DNA of 64,000 nucleotides from Aggregatibacter actinomycetemcomitans DSM 8324 (GCF_000372365.1 NZ_AQUU01000003.1:62001-126000), one strand, 5' to 3'. Positions 1-8,897 are shown, counted from the first letter of the stretch. Translations and numbers: made by a program. Notes: generated from the sequence alone by a model not told the origin.

Positions 1-293
1 TTCTAGCATATCAAGACGGACAAGTTATCAGCAAAACATTTTCACAAAACCCTGCCGTGGGCTTAACCATGTTTTGTCTGCCGAAAGGCGAGGAAATCAG
101 CGCCCATAAATCCCGTGGTGATGCTTTGGTGACAATATTGGAAGGCAAAGCCAGAATCACTATCGACACAACCGACTACGCAGTCAATGCCGGCGAAAGT
201 ATCATACTGCCTGCCGATATTCCTCACTCCCTGTATGCCTTGGAAAATTTCAAAATGTTCCTGACGGTGGTGTTCCCGAAAGAGGGGAGATAG
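1..293 (+). CDS. cupin-domain protein, 5' end outside window
   Basis: The reading frame is open from base 3 and ends at the TAG at 291-293, so the gene starts before the window; the GTG at 57 is internal. The 97 visible residues form a small single-domain cupin. The pieces seen are a GDALVTILEG strand, a GES turn and a PADIPHSLYA segment, followed by FLTVVFPKE. Such stand-alone cupins bind a metal or small ligand through His/Glu side chains in the barrel. The usual paired-His motif is only partly present, so no enzymatic role can be assigned. A hairpin terminator follows directly, so this is the last gene of its transcript. The family is fairly sure and the function unknown. Confidence 0.75.
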   Translation, partial: LAYQDGQVISKTFSQNPAVGLTMFCLPKGEEISAHKSRGDALVTILEGKARITIDTTDYAVNAGESIILPADIPHSLYALENFKMFLTVVFPKEGR

Positions 294-307
294 TGAGGTA
301 AGCAGAG

Positions 308-328
308 AGGCACTTAATGTGCCTTTTA
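308..328 (+). terminator. rho-independent terminator after cupin gene
   Basis: A 6-bp stem AGGCAC/GTGCCT (308-313 with 319-324) with a 5-nt loop is followed by TTTT, 15 bases after the cupin stop codon. Confidence 0.6.
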
Positions 329-335
329 CATTGGT

Positions 336-360
336 TAAAAAAAGCCCGTTTTACCGGGCT
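336..360 (-). terminator. rho-independent terminator of relBE
   Basis: On the minus strand AGCCCG (355-360 side) pairs with CGGGCT (343-348), and the stem is followed by a run of seven T. The toxin stop codon (351-353) lies in the loop, so the hairpin overlaps the end of the coding sequence. Confidence 0.7.
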
Positions 361-641
361 TGTCTGAATTCTGCATTTTTGTATGCATTTAATCTATTCC
401 GTTTACCCACGGATAAAACAAGAATATAAATTTGGTTATCATTAACTTCATAAACTAAGCGATAACCGGCTGCGCGGAGTTTGATTTTATAAAGGTTTTG
501 ATAACCTTTTAATTTGTCGCCGGGTACTCTCGGATTTTCTAAGCGTTCCGCAAGTTTATTTTTGAATTGTTGGCGTATGGTGTCACCTAACTTTTCCCAC
601 TCTTTTAAAGCCCTTTTATCAAAAGTGAGTTTATAAGTCAT
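351..641 (-). CDS. relE: RelE-family toxin (mRNA interferase)
   Basis: The protein of 96 residues follows E. coli RelE closely along its length. Shared pieces are FDKRALKEWEKLG near the N-terminus, KLKGYQNLYKIKLRAAGYRL in the middle and VLSVGKRNR near the end. RelE-type toxins cleave mRNA in the ribosomal A site; the basic residues used for this (the K-R of KIKLR, and GYRLVY, GKR) are present. A TTG three bases upstream could extend the frame by one residue, but the ATG at 641 is the natural start, with GAGG about 10 bases before it. It overlaps the antitoxin gene by 11 bp, the usual arrangement for a translationally coupled toxin-antitoxin pair, and shares its promoter. Confidence 0.88.
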   Translation of the reverse strand: MTYKLTFDKRALKEWEKLGDTIRQQFKNKLAERLENPRVPGDKLKGYQNLYKIKLRAAGYRLVYEVNDNQIYILVLSVGKRNRLNAYKNAEFRQAR

Positions 642-885
642 CAAGGCTTACCTCAATCGGATCAAGGGTCGCCAGACGCTCTTCAGCGATTCTGCCTAAT
701 TCTGCATCTTCTACCAGATTTTGAAAATATTCAAATAATGCAGGCGTGACGCAATAAAAGGCCGGTTGGTTACGGTTTAATATGGCTACGGCACCATCTT
801 GGCTTGCGTACGCAATGCCCATTGGGTCCCGTTTTAAATCGGTAATGCTTGCGGCTTGTTGTGTCAAAATTTGATGTATTGCCAT
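631..885 (-). CDS. antitoxin of RelE pair (Phd/YefM or StbD-like)
   Basis: This is an 84-residue protein, upstream of and overlapping relE. The N-terminal SITDLKRDPMGI and the AVAILNRNQPAFYCVTPALFEYF segment fit the Phd/YefM/StbD antitoxin fold: an N-terminal DNA-binding dimer and an acidic C-terminal tail that wraps the toxin (IAEERLATLDPIEVSLDDL). The ATG at 885 has a good ribosome site (AGGGG). Antitoxins of this family usually repress their own promoter, so the operator should lie in the AT-rich 886-1060 region. A chromosomal StbD/StbE or RelB/RelE naming is equally defensible; the pairing with RelE is not in doubt. Confidence 0.85.
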   Translation of the reverse strand: MAIHQILTQQAASITDLKRDPMGIAYASQDGAVAILNRNQPAFYCVTPALFEYFQNLVEDAELGRIAEERLATLDPIEVSLDDL

Positions 886-1063
886 AATGTTTCCCCTTTT
901 CTACTGATTCTGGCGTCTTATAATAATACTTTTAAAAATTTTTTAAAGGTATTCTTGCGTTATTTGGACGGATAGATAATAGTAAATCTTTAATAAAGAA
1001 GGTTGGCGTGGATGTGAATTATAAAATTTTAGGCAATAAAATAATGTGAACGTTTAGAGAAAT

Positions 1064-1140
1064 TGGCGGAACGGACGGGACTCGAACCCGCGACCCCCTG
1101 CGTGACAGGCAGGTATTCTAACCAGCTGAACTACCGCTCC
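1064..1140 (-). tRNA. tRNA-Asp(GTC), copy 1 (promoter-distal)
   Basis: A 77-nt cloverleaf with encoded CCA. The acceptor GGAGCGG pairs with CCGTTCC, the anticodon GTC is complementary to 1104-1106, and the T arm reads GGTTCGAGTCC. It is the last of three copies on a 99-bp repeat and is fully paired in the acceptor stem except for the normal G4-U69 wobble. Confidence 0.97.
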
Positions 1141-1162
1141 GAATGAGAATAGATAAAAGAAT

Positions 1163-1239
1163 TGGCGGAATGGACGGGACTCGAACCCGCGACCCCCTGC
1201 GTGACAGGCAGGTATTCTAACCAGCTGAACTACCGCTCC
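1163..1239 (-). tRNA. tRNA-Asp(GTC), copy 2, acceptor mismatch
   Basis: The cloverleaf and GTC anticodon (1203-1205) match the flanking copies. The 5' acceptor strand is GGAGCGG, as in copy 1, but the 3' strand is CCATTCC, as in copy 3. This gives a C5-A68 mismatch next to the G4-U69 wobble, as if the gene were a recombinant of its neighbours. The CCA end is encoded. It may still work, but less well or after processing. Confidence 0.93.
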
Positions 1240-1261
1240 GAATGAGAATAGATAAAAGAAT

Positions 1262-1338
1262 TGGCGGAATGGACGGGACTCGAACCCGCGACCCCCTGCG
1301 TGACAGGCAGGTATTCTAACCAGCTGAACTACCACTCC
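1262..1338 (-). tRNA. tRNA-Asp(GTC), copy 3 (promoter-proximal)
   Basis: A 77-nt cloverleaf with CCA and the GTC anticodon. The acceptor is GGAGTGG paired with CCATTCC, so position 5-68 is U-A instead of the C-G of copy 1, a compensated change. It is the first gene after the promoter at 1354-1382. Confidence 0.97.
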
Positions 1339-1353
1339 GCACAGGTGAGGTGC

Positions 1354-1382
1354 ATAATAATGGCGCAGGGACACTCCGTCAA
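1354..1382 (-). promoter_or_regulatory. sigma-70 promoter of tRNA-Asp array
   Basis: On the minus strand the -35 box is TTGACG (1377-1382) and the -10 box is TATTAT (1354-1359), with an exact 17-bp spacer. The -10 box ends 15 bases before the first tRNA base at 1338. It is the best sigma-70 promoter match noticed in the window. Confidence 0.8.
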
Positions 1383-1431
1383 CTTTTTTTTTCTCTTTTG
1401 GGGTTACTTGTTTAATCGGTGAACGATTTTA

Positions 1432-2193
1432 TTAATGCAAGGTTTCTTCCTGGGCTTGACGCTCCCAAAGGCAATTATCCTTGCTTTTTTTATTGATTAA
1501 TTTGAGATATTCCAAATGCGCTTGCAGCTCTTCTTCCGTCGGGGTGAGCAGGCGTAAATTGTGTGAAAAAACGACCGTACTTTGTACTTGCTGTTCGCCG
1601 GCGTGCTGAATAATTTCCGGTTCACTTTCATCAAACAGGCTGGTTTGCCCGCCCGTCATGGCAAGATATACATCCGCCAGAATATCCGCATCCAGTAACG
1701 CGCCGTGTAGCGTACGTTTACTGTTATCTATCCCCAAACGGCTACAGAGCGCATCCAAGTTATTTTTCTTGCCGGGATACATTTGGCGCGCCATGGTCAG
1801 CGTGTCGGTCACCAGGCAAATGTCGTTGGTTTTAATCGGCAGGTTCAGCTTGGCGAATTCATAATCCATGAAGCCCACGTCGAAGGGCGCGTTGTGAATA
1901 AGCAACTCGGCGCCTTTGATATATTCGATGAATTGATTGGCAACCTGGCTGAAATCCGGTTTGTCCGCCAGCATTTCGTCGGTGATACCGTGTACCTTAA
2001 TAGCATCGGGATCCACCGGACGATTCGGCTTAATATAAATGTGAAAATTATTGCCGGTATAACGGCGGTTAATCATTTCCACCGCACCGATTTCAATGAT
2101 GCAGTGACCTTCATAATGGGCGCCTAACTGGTTCATACCGGTGGTTTCCGTATCCAGTACAATTTGGCGATTCGGGTTAATTTGAATACTCAT
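1432..2193 (-). CDS. dnaQ: DNA polymerase III epsilon subunit, 3'-5' proofreading exonuclease
   Basis: This 253-residue protein is the proofreading subunit of the replicative polymerase core. The DEDDh exonuclease motifs are all visible: ExoI VLDTETTG (Asp14 and Glu16), ExoII HNAPFDVGFMDYEF near residue 100 and ExoIII HGALLDADILADVYL near 164-176. A flexible linker then leads to the C-terminal segment ending CLWERQAQ, which in E. coli binds the alpha subunit. A TTG seven codons upstream is in frame, but the ATG at 2193 matches the known N-terminus (MS...RQIVLDTETTG). The gene is divergent from rnhA with 67 bp between them, the same arrangement as in E. coli. Confidence 0.95.
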   Translation of the reverse strand: MSIQINPNRQIVLDTETTGMNQLGAHYEGHCIIEIGAVEMINRRYTGNNFHIYIKPNRPVDPDAIKVHGITDEMLADKPDFSQVANQFIEYIKGAELLIHNAPFDVGFMDYEFAKLNLPIKTNDICLVTDTLTMARQMYPGKKNNLDALCSRLGIDNSKRTLHGALLDADILADVYLAMTGGQTSLFDESEPEIIQHAGEQQVQSTVVFSHNLRLLTPTEEELQAHLEYLKLINKKSKDNCLWERQAQEETLH

Positions 2194-2260
2194 AACGCTA
2201 CTTTTTATCCGCAAAAATTTCGGGTATTATCGCCTCATTTGAAATAAATTAGTAGTGAAT

Positions 2261-2728
2261 ATGCGTAAACAAATCGAAATTTTTACCGACGGATCCTGCC
2301 TCGGCAACCCCGGTGCGGGCGGTATCGGCATTTTGTTACGTTACAAACAACACGAAAAAAAACTGTCCAAAGGCTTTTTTTTGACCACTAATAACCGCAT
2401 GGAATTATTGGCGGTGGTGGAAGCCCTAAACAGCCTAAAAGAGCCCTGCGACATTCATTTATACAGTGACAGCCAATACATGAAAAACGGCATCACCCAG
2501 TGGATTTTTAACTGGAAGAAAAATCATTGGAAAGCGAGTAGCGGCAAACCGGTGAAAAATCAGGATTTGTGGATGGCGTTAGATCAGGCGATCGCCCGTC
2601 ATAAGGTGGATTGGCGCTGGGTGAAAGGGCACGCGGGGCATCGTGAAAATGAAATTTGCGATCAACTGGCAAAGCAGGGCGCAGAGAACCCGACGTTAAA
2701 CGATGAAGGTTACCAAGCGGAAGCATAA
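2261..2728 (+). CDS. rnhA: ribonuclease HI
   Basis: The 155-residue protein degrades the RNA strand of RNA-DNA hybrids. Catalytic carboxylates sit at the same positions as in the E. coli enzyme: Asp10 ([11 protein letters not shown]), Glu48 (NNRMELL) and Asp70 (YSDSQY), with the later [16 protein letters not shown] carrying the flexible His and the fourth Asp. The basic handle around [16 protein letters not shown] is also conserved. A GTG two codons upstream is possible; the ATG at 2261 gives the family N-terminus. It is divergent from dnaQ, and an uptake sequence follows at about 2760. Confidence 0.95.
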   Translation: MRKQIEIFTDGSCLGNPGAGGIGILLRYKQHEKKLSKGFFLTTNNRMELLAVVEALNSLKEPCDIHLYSDSQYMKNGITQWIFNWKKNHWKASSGKPVKNQDLWMALDQAIARHKVDWRWVKGHAGHRENEICDQLAKQGAENPTLNDEGYQAEA

Positions 2729-2806
2729 AATCCGCCCGAAAAAAGAACCGTGAAGAAGCATAAAGTGCGGTTTGTTTTTACGGCATTTTTCATTTGCCTT
2801 GTGCGG

Positions 2807-4138
2807 CTAGTTCGCTTCGCCGGTCGGTTGTTGCGCGATGGTTAAAAATTCCTTGAAGAAGGTCGGGAAGGTTTTTGCCGTGCAGTTCGGATCCAAAATC
2901 GTTACCGGCGTGTCGGAAAGAGCGATGAGCGCAAAGCACATTGCCATCCGGTGATCGTTGTAGGTTTCGATTTCTGCCGCTTTAAATTCCGTCGGTTTTA
3001 ACGGTTGAATGCGAATAAAATCTTCGCCTTCCTCCACCTCCGCGCCCACTTTGCGCAGTTCCGTCGCCATGGCGGTTAAACGATCCGTTTCTTTCACGCG
3101 CCAGTTGTAAATGTTACGAATCACGGTTTCGCCTTCCGCAAAAAGGGCGGTGGTGGCGATGGTCATGGCAGCATCGGGAATGTGGTTCATATCCATATCC
3201 ACGCCATGTAACGGCGCTTGTTCCGCCTGAATGAAATCCTCGCCCCAAGTGATGTGCGCGCCCATTTTTTCTAAGACGTCGGCAAACAGACGATCGCCCT
3301 GAATGCTGTTTTTGCCGATGCCTGTCACTTTCACCTTGCCCTTAATGGCGCCTGCCGCTAAGAAATAAGAGGCGGAGGAAGCATCACCTTCCACTAAAAA
3401 TGAGCCGGGTGATTGATAGGATTGTTTGCCTTTTACGATGAAGCGTTGGTAATGTTGATTTTCCACGCTCACGCCGAAGATTTTCATCATGTTGAGTGTG
3501 ATGTCGATGTACGGTTTGGACACCAATTCACCGATAATTTCGATTTCGCTGTCACTCTCCGCAAGGGGCGCCGCCATTAAAAGTGCGGTCAAAAATTGCG
3601 ATGAAATGGAACCGTCGATTTTAATTAAACCGCCGCGTAATCCCGTGTTACGAATGGCGATAGGCGGGTAGCCTTCATTTTCTAAATAACGAATATCGGC
3701 GCCCGCTTGTAACAACGCATCCACTAAGTGTCGAATCGGGCGTTCTTTCATGCGCGGTTCACCCGTTAAAATCACTTCATTTTGCGCGGAATCGCCTGCA
3801 CGCGCCAAACAAAGTGCTGCCGCCAACGGGCGCATGGCGGTGCCGGCATTGCCTAAAAATAATGCCAAGCCGTCGTGCCACTGAAAGGCGCCACCCAAGC
3901 CTTGTACTTCGCATACGGATTTGTCTTCAGACAACGTATATTGCGCACCGAGCTGTTTTAAGGCGTTGAGCATATGGCGGATGTCGTCACTGTCCAGCAG
4001 GTTGGTCACTTTGGTGGTGCCGTGCGCCAATGCCGCCAACAATAAGGCGCGGTTGGACAGGCTTTTCGAGCCCGGCAAATTGATGGCACCTTCAACGCGG
4101 GCAATGGGATTGAGCGTAATGGAAATTGCTTGCTGCAT
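2807..4138 (-). CDS. aroA: 3-phosphoshikimate 1-carboxyvinyltransferase (EPSP synthase)
   Basis: The enzyme joins phosphoenolpyruvate and shikimate 3-phosphate in the sixth step of the shikimate pathway. At 443 residues it is close to the class I enzymes of enteric bacteria (about 427). Class I motifs are clear: [10 protein letters not shown] at residues 21-30, [10 protein letters not shown] near 97-106, the [14 protein letters not shown] segment and RVKETDRL followed by DHRMAM near the C-terminus. It is the third gene of serC-hisC-aroA, starting 10 bp after the hisC stop, so it is co-transcribed. In E. coli aroA directly follows serC; here hisC lies between them. Confidence 0.96.
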   Translation of the reverse strand: MQQAISITLNPIARVEGAINLPGSKSLSNRALLLAALAHGTTKVTNLLDSDDIRHMLNALKQLGAQYTLSEDKSVCEVQGLGGAFQWHDGLALFLGNAGTAMRPLAAALCLARAGDSAQNEVILTGEPRMKERPIRHLVDALLQAGADIRYLENEGYPPIAIRNTGLRGGLIKIDGSISSQFLTALLMAAPLAESDSEIEIIGELVSKPYIDITLNMMKIFGVSVENQHYQRFIVKGKQSYQSPGSFLVEGDASSASYFLAAGAIKGKVKVTGIGKNSIQGDRLFADVLEKMGAHITWGEDFIQAEQAPLHGVDMDMNHIPDAAMTIATTALFAEGETVIRNIYNWRVKETDRLTAMATELRKVGAEVEEGEDFIRIQPLKPTEFKAAEIETYNDHRMAMCFALIALSDTPVTILDPNCTAKTFPTFFKEFLTIAQQPTGEAN

Positions 4139-4148
4139 AAGTCGTCCG

Positions 4149-5246
4149 TTATAAGCCTAAAATTTCGCTAAGTGCGGTTAAAAAACGTTGATTTTCTTCC
4201 GGCAAGCCGATGCTGATGCGCAAGTGATTCGGCAAACCATATCCTGCAAGCGGGCGCACGATCACGCCTTTACGCAGTAACGCCTGATAAATGGGGACGG
4301 CAGGCTGTTGCAAATCCAACATGACGAAATTTCCCTTGGACGGCACATAGCGCAGTCCTTTTTCGTCAAAGAAGTTTTGCAGCAATTGCAAACCGATTCG
4401 GTTATTTTCGGCAACTTTTGCCACAAATTCGTCATCTTTAATGGCGGCTGTGGCGGCGGCAAGTGCCAGACTGTTGCAGTTAAAGGGCTGACGTACGCGA
4501 TTTAACAGCCCTGCGATTTCCACTGAGGAAGCCGCATAACCGATACGCAAGCCGGCTAATCCGTAGGCTTTAGAAAGGGTGCGGCACACGATAAGGTTCG
4601 GGTATTTTGCCAACAAACCGAAAGAATCCACCCGTTCGCTCGGCTCGGTAAATTCCACATAGGCTTCGTCCAATGCCACAATCACTTGCGGTGGCACTTG
4701 CGCTAAAAAGTCGGTAATCTCTGTCGCATTTGCAAAGCTGCCCGTCGGGTTATTCGGGTTGGCAATGTAGATCAATTTGGTTTTTGGCGTGATGGCGTTC
4801 AGAAATTCTTTCAAATCATTGCCATAATTTTTCGCCGGAATTTCCACGCGCTTGGCGTTCAAAGCCTGGCTGATCAGCGGGTAAACAATGAAGCCGTATT
4901 GGGAATAAATCACTTCATCTTGTTCGGAGGCAAAGGTGTGGGCGATGAGCTCGATTAAATCGTTGGAGCCGTTGCCGAGTGTGATTTGCTCCGGTTGTAA
5001 ACCGAATTTCTCGGCAACCGCCTGTTTGAAATAAAATCCGTTGGAATCGGGATAAAGGTTGAGGTTGTCTAATTGCGCTTGAATGGCTTTTTTCGCACTT
5101 GGCGGCAAGCCGAAAGGGTTTTCGTTAGAGGCGAGTTTGATGATGTTTTCAATGCCTAATTCGCGTTCCAATTCTTCAATGGGTTTGCCGGCTTGATAAG
5201 GCAAAAGGGTTTTGACGCCTTCATTGGCGCGATCGATATATTGCAT
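4149..5246 (-). CDS. hisC: histidinol-phosphate aminotransferase
   Basis: A 365-residue class II (fold type I) PLP aminotransferase. Seen are [12 protein letters not shown] near 40-50, IANPNNPTG near 161-169, the cofactor aspartate Asp193 in ALDEAYVEF, and the Schiff-base lysine Lys226 in [16 protein letters not shown]. It converts imidazole-acetol phosphate to histidinol phosphate and in many bacteria also acts on aromatic keto acids, which suits its place beside aroA. An upstream in-frame start at 5309 exists, but the ATG at 5246 follows GGAG by seven bases and gives the family N-terminus. An uptake-sequence hairpin lies between it and serC. Confidence 0.93.
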   Translation of the reverse strand: MQYIDRANEGVKTLLPYQAGKPIEELERELGIENIIKLASNENPFGLPPSAKKAIQAQLDNLNLYPDSNGFYFKQAVAEKFGLQPEQITLGNGSNDLIELIAHTFASEQDEVIYSQYGFIVYPLISQALNAKRVEIPAKNYGNDLKEFLNAITPKTKLIYIANPNNPTGSFANATEITDFLAQVPPQVIVALDEAYVEFTEPSERVDSFGLLAKYPNLIVCRTLSKAYGLAGLRIGYAASSVEIAGLLNRVRQPFNCNSLALAAATAAIKDDEFVAKVAENNRIGLQLLQNFFDEKGLRYVPSKGNFVMLDLQQPAVPIYQALLRKGVIVRPLAGYGLPNHLRISIGLPEENQRFLTALSEILGL

Positions 5247-5270
5247 GGTTGCTCCGAGTGGTGATGAAAG

Positions 5271-5313
5271 AAAAGTGCGGTTGATTTTTATCATGAATTT
5301 CAACCGCACTTTT
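5271..5313 (-). terminator. inverted uptake-sequence pair between serC and hisC
   Basis: AAAGTGCGGTTGA and its complement TCAACCGCACTTT form a long stem, with T runs on either strand. It begins 8 bases after the serC stop and ends 25 bases before the hisC start, so it may reduce readthrough from serC into hisC-aroA. Confidence 0.65.
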
Positions 5314-5320
5314 ATGATCG

Positions 5321-6403
5321 TTACGCGTTTTCTTCCGCGAATTTTTGCATGAAGGCAATCAATGCTTGTACGCCTTCAATCGGCATGGCGTTATAAATGG
5401 ACGCGCGCATACCGCCAAGCACTTTGTGCCCTTTTAACGCCTGTAAACCTGCGGCGGTGGCTTCGGCGATGAATTTGGCGTTCAGTTCATCATCGCCGGT
5501 GGTAAAGGTGACATTCATTAAAGAGCGGTTGGCTTTCGCCACATTATTGCGGTAGAAATCGCTGCCGTCCAAATAATCGTAAAGCAGTTTCGCTTTTGCC
5601 AGGTTGCGTTTTTCGATTTCCGGCAAGCCGCCGATAGCCGATAAATGTTTGAATACCAAGGCACATAAATACCATGCGAAAGTCGGCGGGGTGTTGATCA
5701 TGGAATCGCTGTTTTTCTGAATTTCGTAATTCCAAATGGACGGTGTGGCTTTACGTGCCTTACCGATGAGATCGTCACGTACGATCACGATGGTAATCCC
5801 TGCCGGACCGAGGTTTTTTTGTGCACCGGCATAAATTAAGCCGAATTTGCTGACATCCACTTTGCGGGAGAGAATGGTGGAAGAGAAATCGCCTACCAAC
5901 ACGCCGTTGCCTACATTCGGCACATCAAAAATTTCTACGCCGCTGATGGTTTCGTTCGGGCAGTAATGCACATAATCGTATTGTTCGGCGATGTCGCTGA
6001 AATCTAAAGGTTTTACTTTTAATTCGTCACCCGGTTCCAGAATATTGATTTCGTCAATTTCGCCGAAGGAACGGGCTTCTTTGGCGGCGGTGGCAGACCA
6101 GTGACCGCTGTTTAAATACAGGGCTTTGCCGTTTTCACGTAATAAATTCATCGGAATGGCGGCGAATTGACCGCGCGCACCGCCTTGCAAAAACAGGATT
6201 TGGTAGTTTTCAGGAACGTTATAGAGCTTACGAAAATCCGCTTGGGATTGGGTGATTAATTCCATGAACAATTTGCCACGGTGGCTAACTTCCATCACCG
6301 AAGTGCCTTGCCCTTGCCAGTTCAGTAATTCTTGTTGCGCCTGTTCTAACACCGCTTGCCGCATCATCGCCGGACCGGCACTGAAATTAAATACGTTCGC
6401 CAT
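5321..6403 (-). CDS. serC: phosphoserine aminotransferase
   Basis: This 360-residue class V PLP aminotransferase makes 3-phosphoserine in serine synthesis and also serves pyridoxal phosphate synthesis. The N-terminus FNFSAGPAMMRQAVLEQAQ is diagnostic. Also seen are LFLQGGARGQFAAIP, DFSSTILSRKVDVSKF and the cofactor lysine in YAGAQKNLGPAGI near residue 195, plus the phosphate-binding HKVLGGMRASIYNAMP near the end. Its length equals the usual 360-362. It is the first gene of serC-hisC-aroA on the minus strand. The 199 bp upstream, shared with the divergent tmaR, must hold the promoter. Confidence 0.96.
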   Translation of the reverse strand: MANVFNFSAGPAMMRQAVLEQAQQELLNWQGQGTSVMEVSHRGKLFMELITQSQADFRKLYNVPENYQILFLQGGARGQFAAIPMNLLRENGKALYLNSGHWSATAAKEARSFGEIDEINILEPGDELKVKPLDFSDIAEQYDYVHYCPNETISGVEIFDVPNVGNGVLVGDFSSTILSRKVDVSKFGLIYAGAQKNLGPAGITIVIVRDDLIGKARKATPSIWNYEIQKNSDSMINTPPTFAWYLCALVFKHLSAIGGLPEIEKRNLAKAKLLYDYLDGSDFYRNNVAKANRSLMNVTFTTGDDELNAKFIAEATAAGLQALKGHKVLGGMRASIYNAMPIEGVQALIAFMQKFAEENA

Positions 6404-6602
6404 ATAATTATTTCCTTAAAATAAATAAAAAGAGGGTTACGTTTTATCACCTAGCCGTTTTCTAATCAATGATTTTTACGGAAATTTTTTTAATTTGCGG
6501 GAAAGAAAAATAATCCCCTGTAAAAAGTGCGAATTTTTTGACGAAATTCACAAAAAAGGCTACATTATCGCCATTCATTTTTTATAACAAGGGAGCAAAT
6601 TG

Positions 6603-6935
6603 ATGGACAATGTGAATAAATCTTTTCAGGATGTTTTGGAGTATGTGCGTATGTATCGCTTAAAAAATAAACTATTGCGCGATATGGACGATAATAATCG
6701 TAAAATCCGTGATAACCAGAAACGCGTATTGTTGTTACAAAACTTAGATCAGTACATTCGTGACGATATGTCAATTCGTGATGTGCGCACGATTATCGAA
6801 AATATGCGCGATGACTACGAAAACCGCGTGGACGACTATGTTATCCGCAATGCCGAATTGTCTAAACAACGTCGCGAAATCAGCAGCAAAATGAAGTCAC
6901 AACAGAAATCCCATGGGGAATCCGCGAAAAAATAA
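6603..6935 (+). CDS. tmaR: PTS system regulator TmaR (DUF496, YeeX)
   Basis: A 110-residue, highly charged, coiled-coil protein. It shares [22 protein letters not shown] and [18 protein letters not shown] with E. coli YeeX/TmaR, over nearly the whole length. E. coli TmaR recruits Enzyme I of the phosphotransferase system to the cell pole and restrains its activity; the same role here is inferred from similarity. The ATG at 6603 follows GGGAG; a TTG immediately before it is in frame but unnecessary. It stands alone, with a terminator 20 bases downstream. Confidence 0.92.
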   Translation: MDNVNKSFQDVLEYVRMYRLKNKLLRDMDDNNRKIRDNQKRVLLLQNLDQYIRDDMSIRDVRTIIENMRDDYENRVDDYVIRNAELSKQRREISSKMKSQQKSHGESAKK

Positions 6936-6955
6936 AGTAGGGCGGTAGGTAAAAG

Positions 6956-6980
6956 AATGGTGAGGTAACTCGCCATTTTT
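6956..6980 (+). terminator. rho-independent terminator of tmaR
   Basis: AATGGTGAG (6956-6964) pairs with CTCGCCATT (6969-6977) with one G-U pair and a GTAA loop, followed by TTTTT. Confidence 0.8.
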
Positions 6981-7005
6981 GTGGTGAAATGGTGTTAATG
7001 TTAAT

Positions 7006-7048
7006 AAAGTGCGGTCAAAATCCACAGTAAATTTTGACCGCACTTTTT
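7006..7048. terminator. inverted uptake-sequence pair, tmaR/lldP junction
   Basis: AAAGTGCGGTCAAAA and TTTTGACCGCACTTT pair perfectly over 15 bp around a 13-nt loop. It lies between convergent tmaR and lldP and can terminate both strands. Confidence 0.7.
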
Positions 7049-7089
7049 CTTTTATAAGCTTTAAGGGAACCTTAAGTTTAGGCTAGTCC

Positions 7090-8679
7090 TTAATAGATAA
7101 GAGGGACAATTGTAATGGCAACAATGGCCGCGATAATACCGTAAATGATCATCGGTAACACGGTACGCTTGATTATTACGCCTTCTACATTGTTAATGTT
7201 CAGTACTGAGCTAACGGCAACGATGTTGTTGATGCATACCATATTACCCATTGAACCGCCTACAGATTGTAATGCAAGTATCAAAGTAGAGGACAATCCG
7301 GTCAGTTCAGCAGTAGAAAGCTGTACGCTACCGAAAGTTAGATTAGACACTGTATTTGAACCGGAGAAGAAAGCCCCTACTGCCCCTAAGTATGAAGAAA
7401 ATATAGTCCAATACTGACCGGTTGCTTCTGCAAAACTTTTACCGATGATTTTTACCATTGAATTATCGCCACCGACTAACATCAGATTTACCATGATTAA
7501 TGCCCCGACAAGCGCAAAGAATGGGTTCTTTGTTTGTTTGAAACTACTGGCAAAAATATCTTTAGCTTGGGTTTTAGTAATAGAAAATATCGGAATTGCA
7601 ATCAATACAGTGACAATAAATGGCAGTAATGCCGGTACATAGAGTAATTTATAGCTTGCGCTGATTTGAGTTGAGAAAATATCTTTTAAGCTGAGAATTA
7701 ACCCTCTGCTTATGTCGAAAGTTCCTAATGAACCCAGCTGAACACTGAACCATGACGTAGTGTCGTTCATTATAGATTTAAATGGAAGTTGCTGTAGGCG
7801 GGTTATGATTAAGATTATGATTAATAATCCGGTAGGGAATAACGCTTTAACTACATTTGGGAAATTAACCACAGGACCATTTAATGCATTCTCGGTTTTT
7901 TCCAAACCAATACCTCTATTAGCTAGAAAAATTGAAATAAACAGACCGATAGCGCCTCCTACCAGTGCCGGAAATTCATAATTAACTTGCGCCAGTAAAA
8001 AGTAGGGTACGGTACAAGAGAAAATTGACAGATAAATATATCGAATATTTTTGATGATTTCTTTGCTACTGACGATAAAGCGCAATGCAATAAGTGGAAT
8101 AATAAGTGCCGCTATACTATGAATTAGAGCCGACATAGAACCAATTTCAAGAATTTGATTTTCTGTTAGATTTAACGGACCAAAACCGAACCATGTTGGC
8201 GTGCCCACTGCACCGAAAGAAACCGGTACGGAATTCATTACCAGCGTTAACATTGCTACTTTTAGTGCAGGAAAGCCTAGCCCTACTAAAATAGGTGCGG
8301 CAATCGCTGCTGGTGTACCAAAACCACTGGCACCTTCAATCATGAAAGTGAAAGACCAGCCGATAATCATAATCTGAGCAACAGGATTAGGATTAATATT
8401 TCCTAACCATTTGCGCAGTGTATTTGTGGCTCCGGAGATTTCTGAAAAGCGGTTAAATAAAATTGCACCAAAGATCACTGTAACCGGTGTCTGTACTGCA
8501 ACTAATGCTGAAGCGATGTTTGCACTAACAATAGTAATATCGGTACCGAAGAATACTAGTTGGATAATAAATACCACGGCAGCAATCCAAGGGAGCGCTA
8601 TATAAGATGGTAAAGCATTGCGGTTAACCATTAAATAAATTAATAGAATTATTGGAAAGACACTTAAGAAAAGAGCCAT
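7090..8679 (-). CDS. lldP: L-lactate permease
   Basis: A 529-residue inner-membrane protein of the LctP family with about twelve or more hydrophobic segments; E. coli LldP has 551. Family signatures are PVTVIFGAILFNRFSE, the IEGASGFGTPAAIAAPILVGLGFP stretch around residues 115-138, MNSVPVSFGAVGTPTWFG, and FFSGSNTVSNLTFG with SVGGSMGNMVCINNIVAV toward the end. It imports lactate with protons. GGAG lies six bases before the ATG. It is downstream of lldD on the same strand, 242 bp apart, so the pair forms a lactate-use locus. No lldR-type regulator gene is present in the window. Confidence 0.93.
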   Translation of the reverse strand: MALFLSVFPIILLIYLMVNRNALPSYIALPWIAAVVFIIQLVFFGTDITIVSANIASALVAVQTPVTVIFGAILFNRFSEISGATNTLRKWLGNINPNPVAQIMIIGWSFTFMIEGASGFGTPAAIAAPILVGLGFPALKVAMLTLVMNSVPVSFGAVGTPTWFGFGPLNLTENQILEIGSMSALIHSIAALIIPLIALRFIVSSKEIIKNIRYIYLSIFSCTVPYFLLAQVNYEFPALVGGAIGLFISIFLANRGIGLEKTENALNGPVVNFPNVVKALFPTGLLIIILIITRLQQLPFKSIMNDTTSWFSVQLGSLGTFDISRGLILSLKDIFSTQISASYKLLYVPALLPFIVTVLIAIPIFSITKTQAKDIFASSFKQTKNPFFALVGALIMVNLMLVGGDNSMVKIIGKSFAEATGQYWTIFSSYLGAVGAFFSGSNTVSNLTFGSVQLSTAELTGLSSTLILALQSVGGSMGNMVCINNIVAVSSVLNINNVEGVIIKRTVLPMIIYGIIAAIVAITIVPLIY

Positions 8680-8876
8680 AGAGTACTCCGATGCTAAATT
8701 AGTTAAATTAATAGCTCATGTACTGAATATATGAGCTGTGTAAATTATGGTAAAACTGACAACCCTGATTTAACCACAAAAGTTAATTTTCTTGGTTAAC
8801 AGGGTGATTTTTTATGCTTATTTTTTAGGCGTGAATTCTTGGTTTTTGATTATTATGGTTTCACTCAAATTAAAGG

Positions 8877-8897
8877 CGGCGTATATAAAATACGCCG
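8877..8897 (-). terminator. hairpin between lldD and lldP
   Basis: CGGCGTAT and ATACGCCG form a perfect 8-bp stem with a 5-nt loop, 25 bases after the lldD stop. The following T tract on the minus strand is short and interrupted, so it may act as a partial terminator or mRNA-stabilising hairpin that lowers lldP relative to lldD. Confidence 0.45.

Noticed and set aside
1064-1338. Regular 99-bp repeats as a possible CRISPR-like array
   Set aside because: The repeated unit is a complete tRNA gene plus a constant 22-bp spacer; there are no variable spacers.
1054-1374. A 106-residue open frame with a threefold repeated peptide
   Set aside because: It is the translation of the three tandem tRNA-Asp genes and has no coding meaning.
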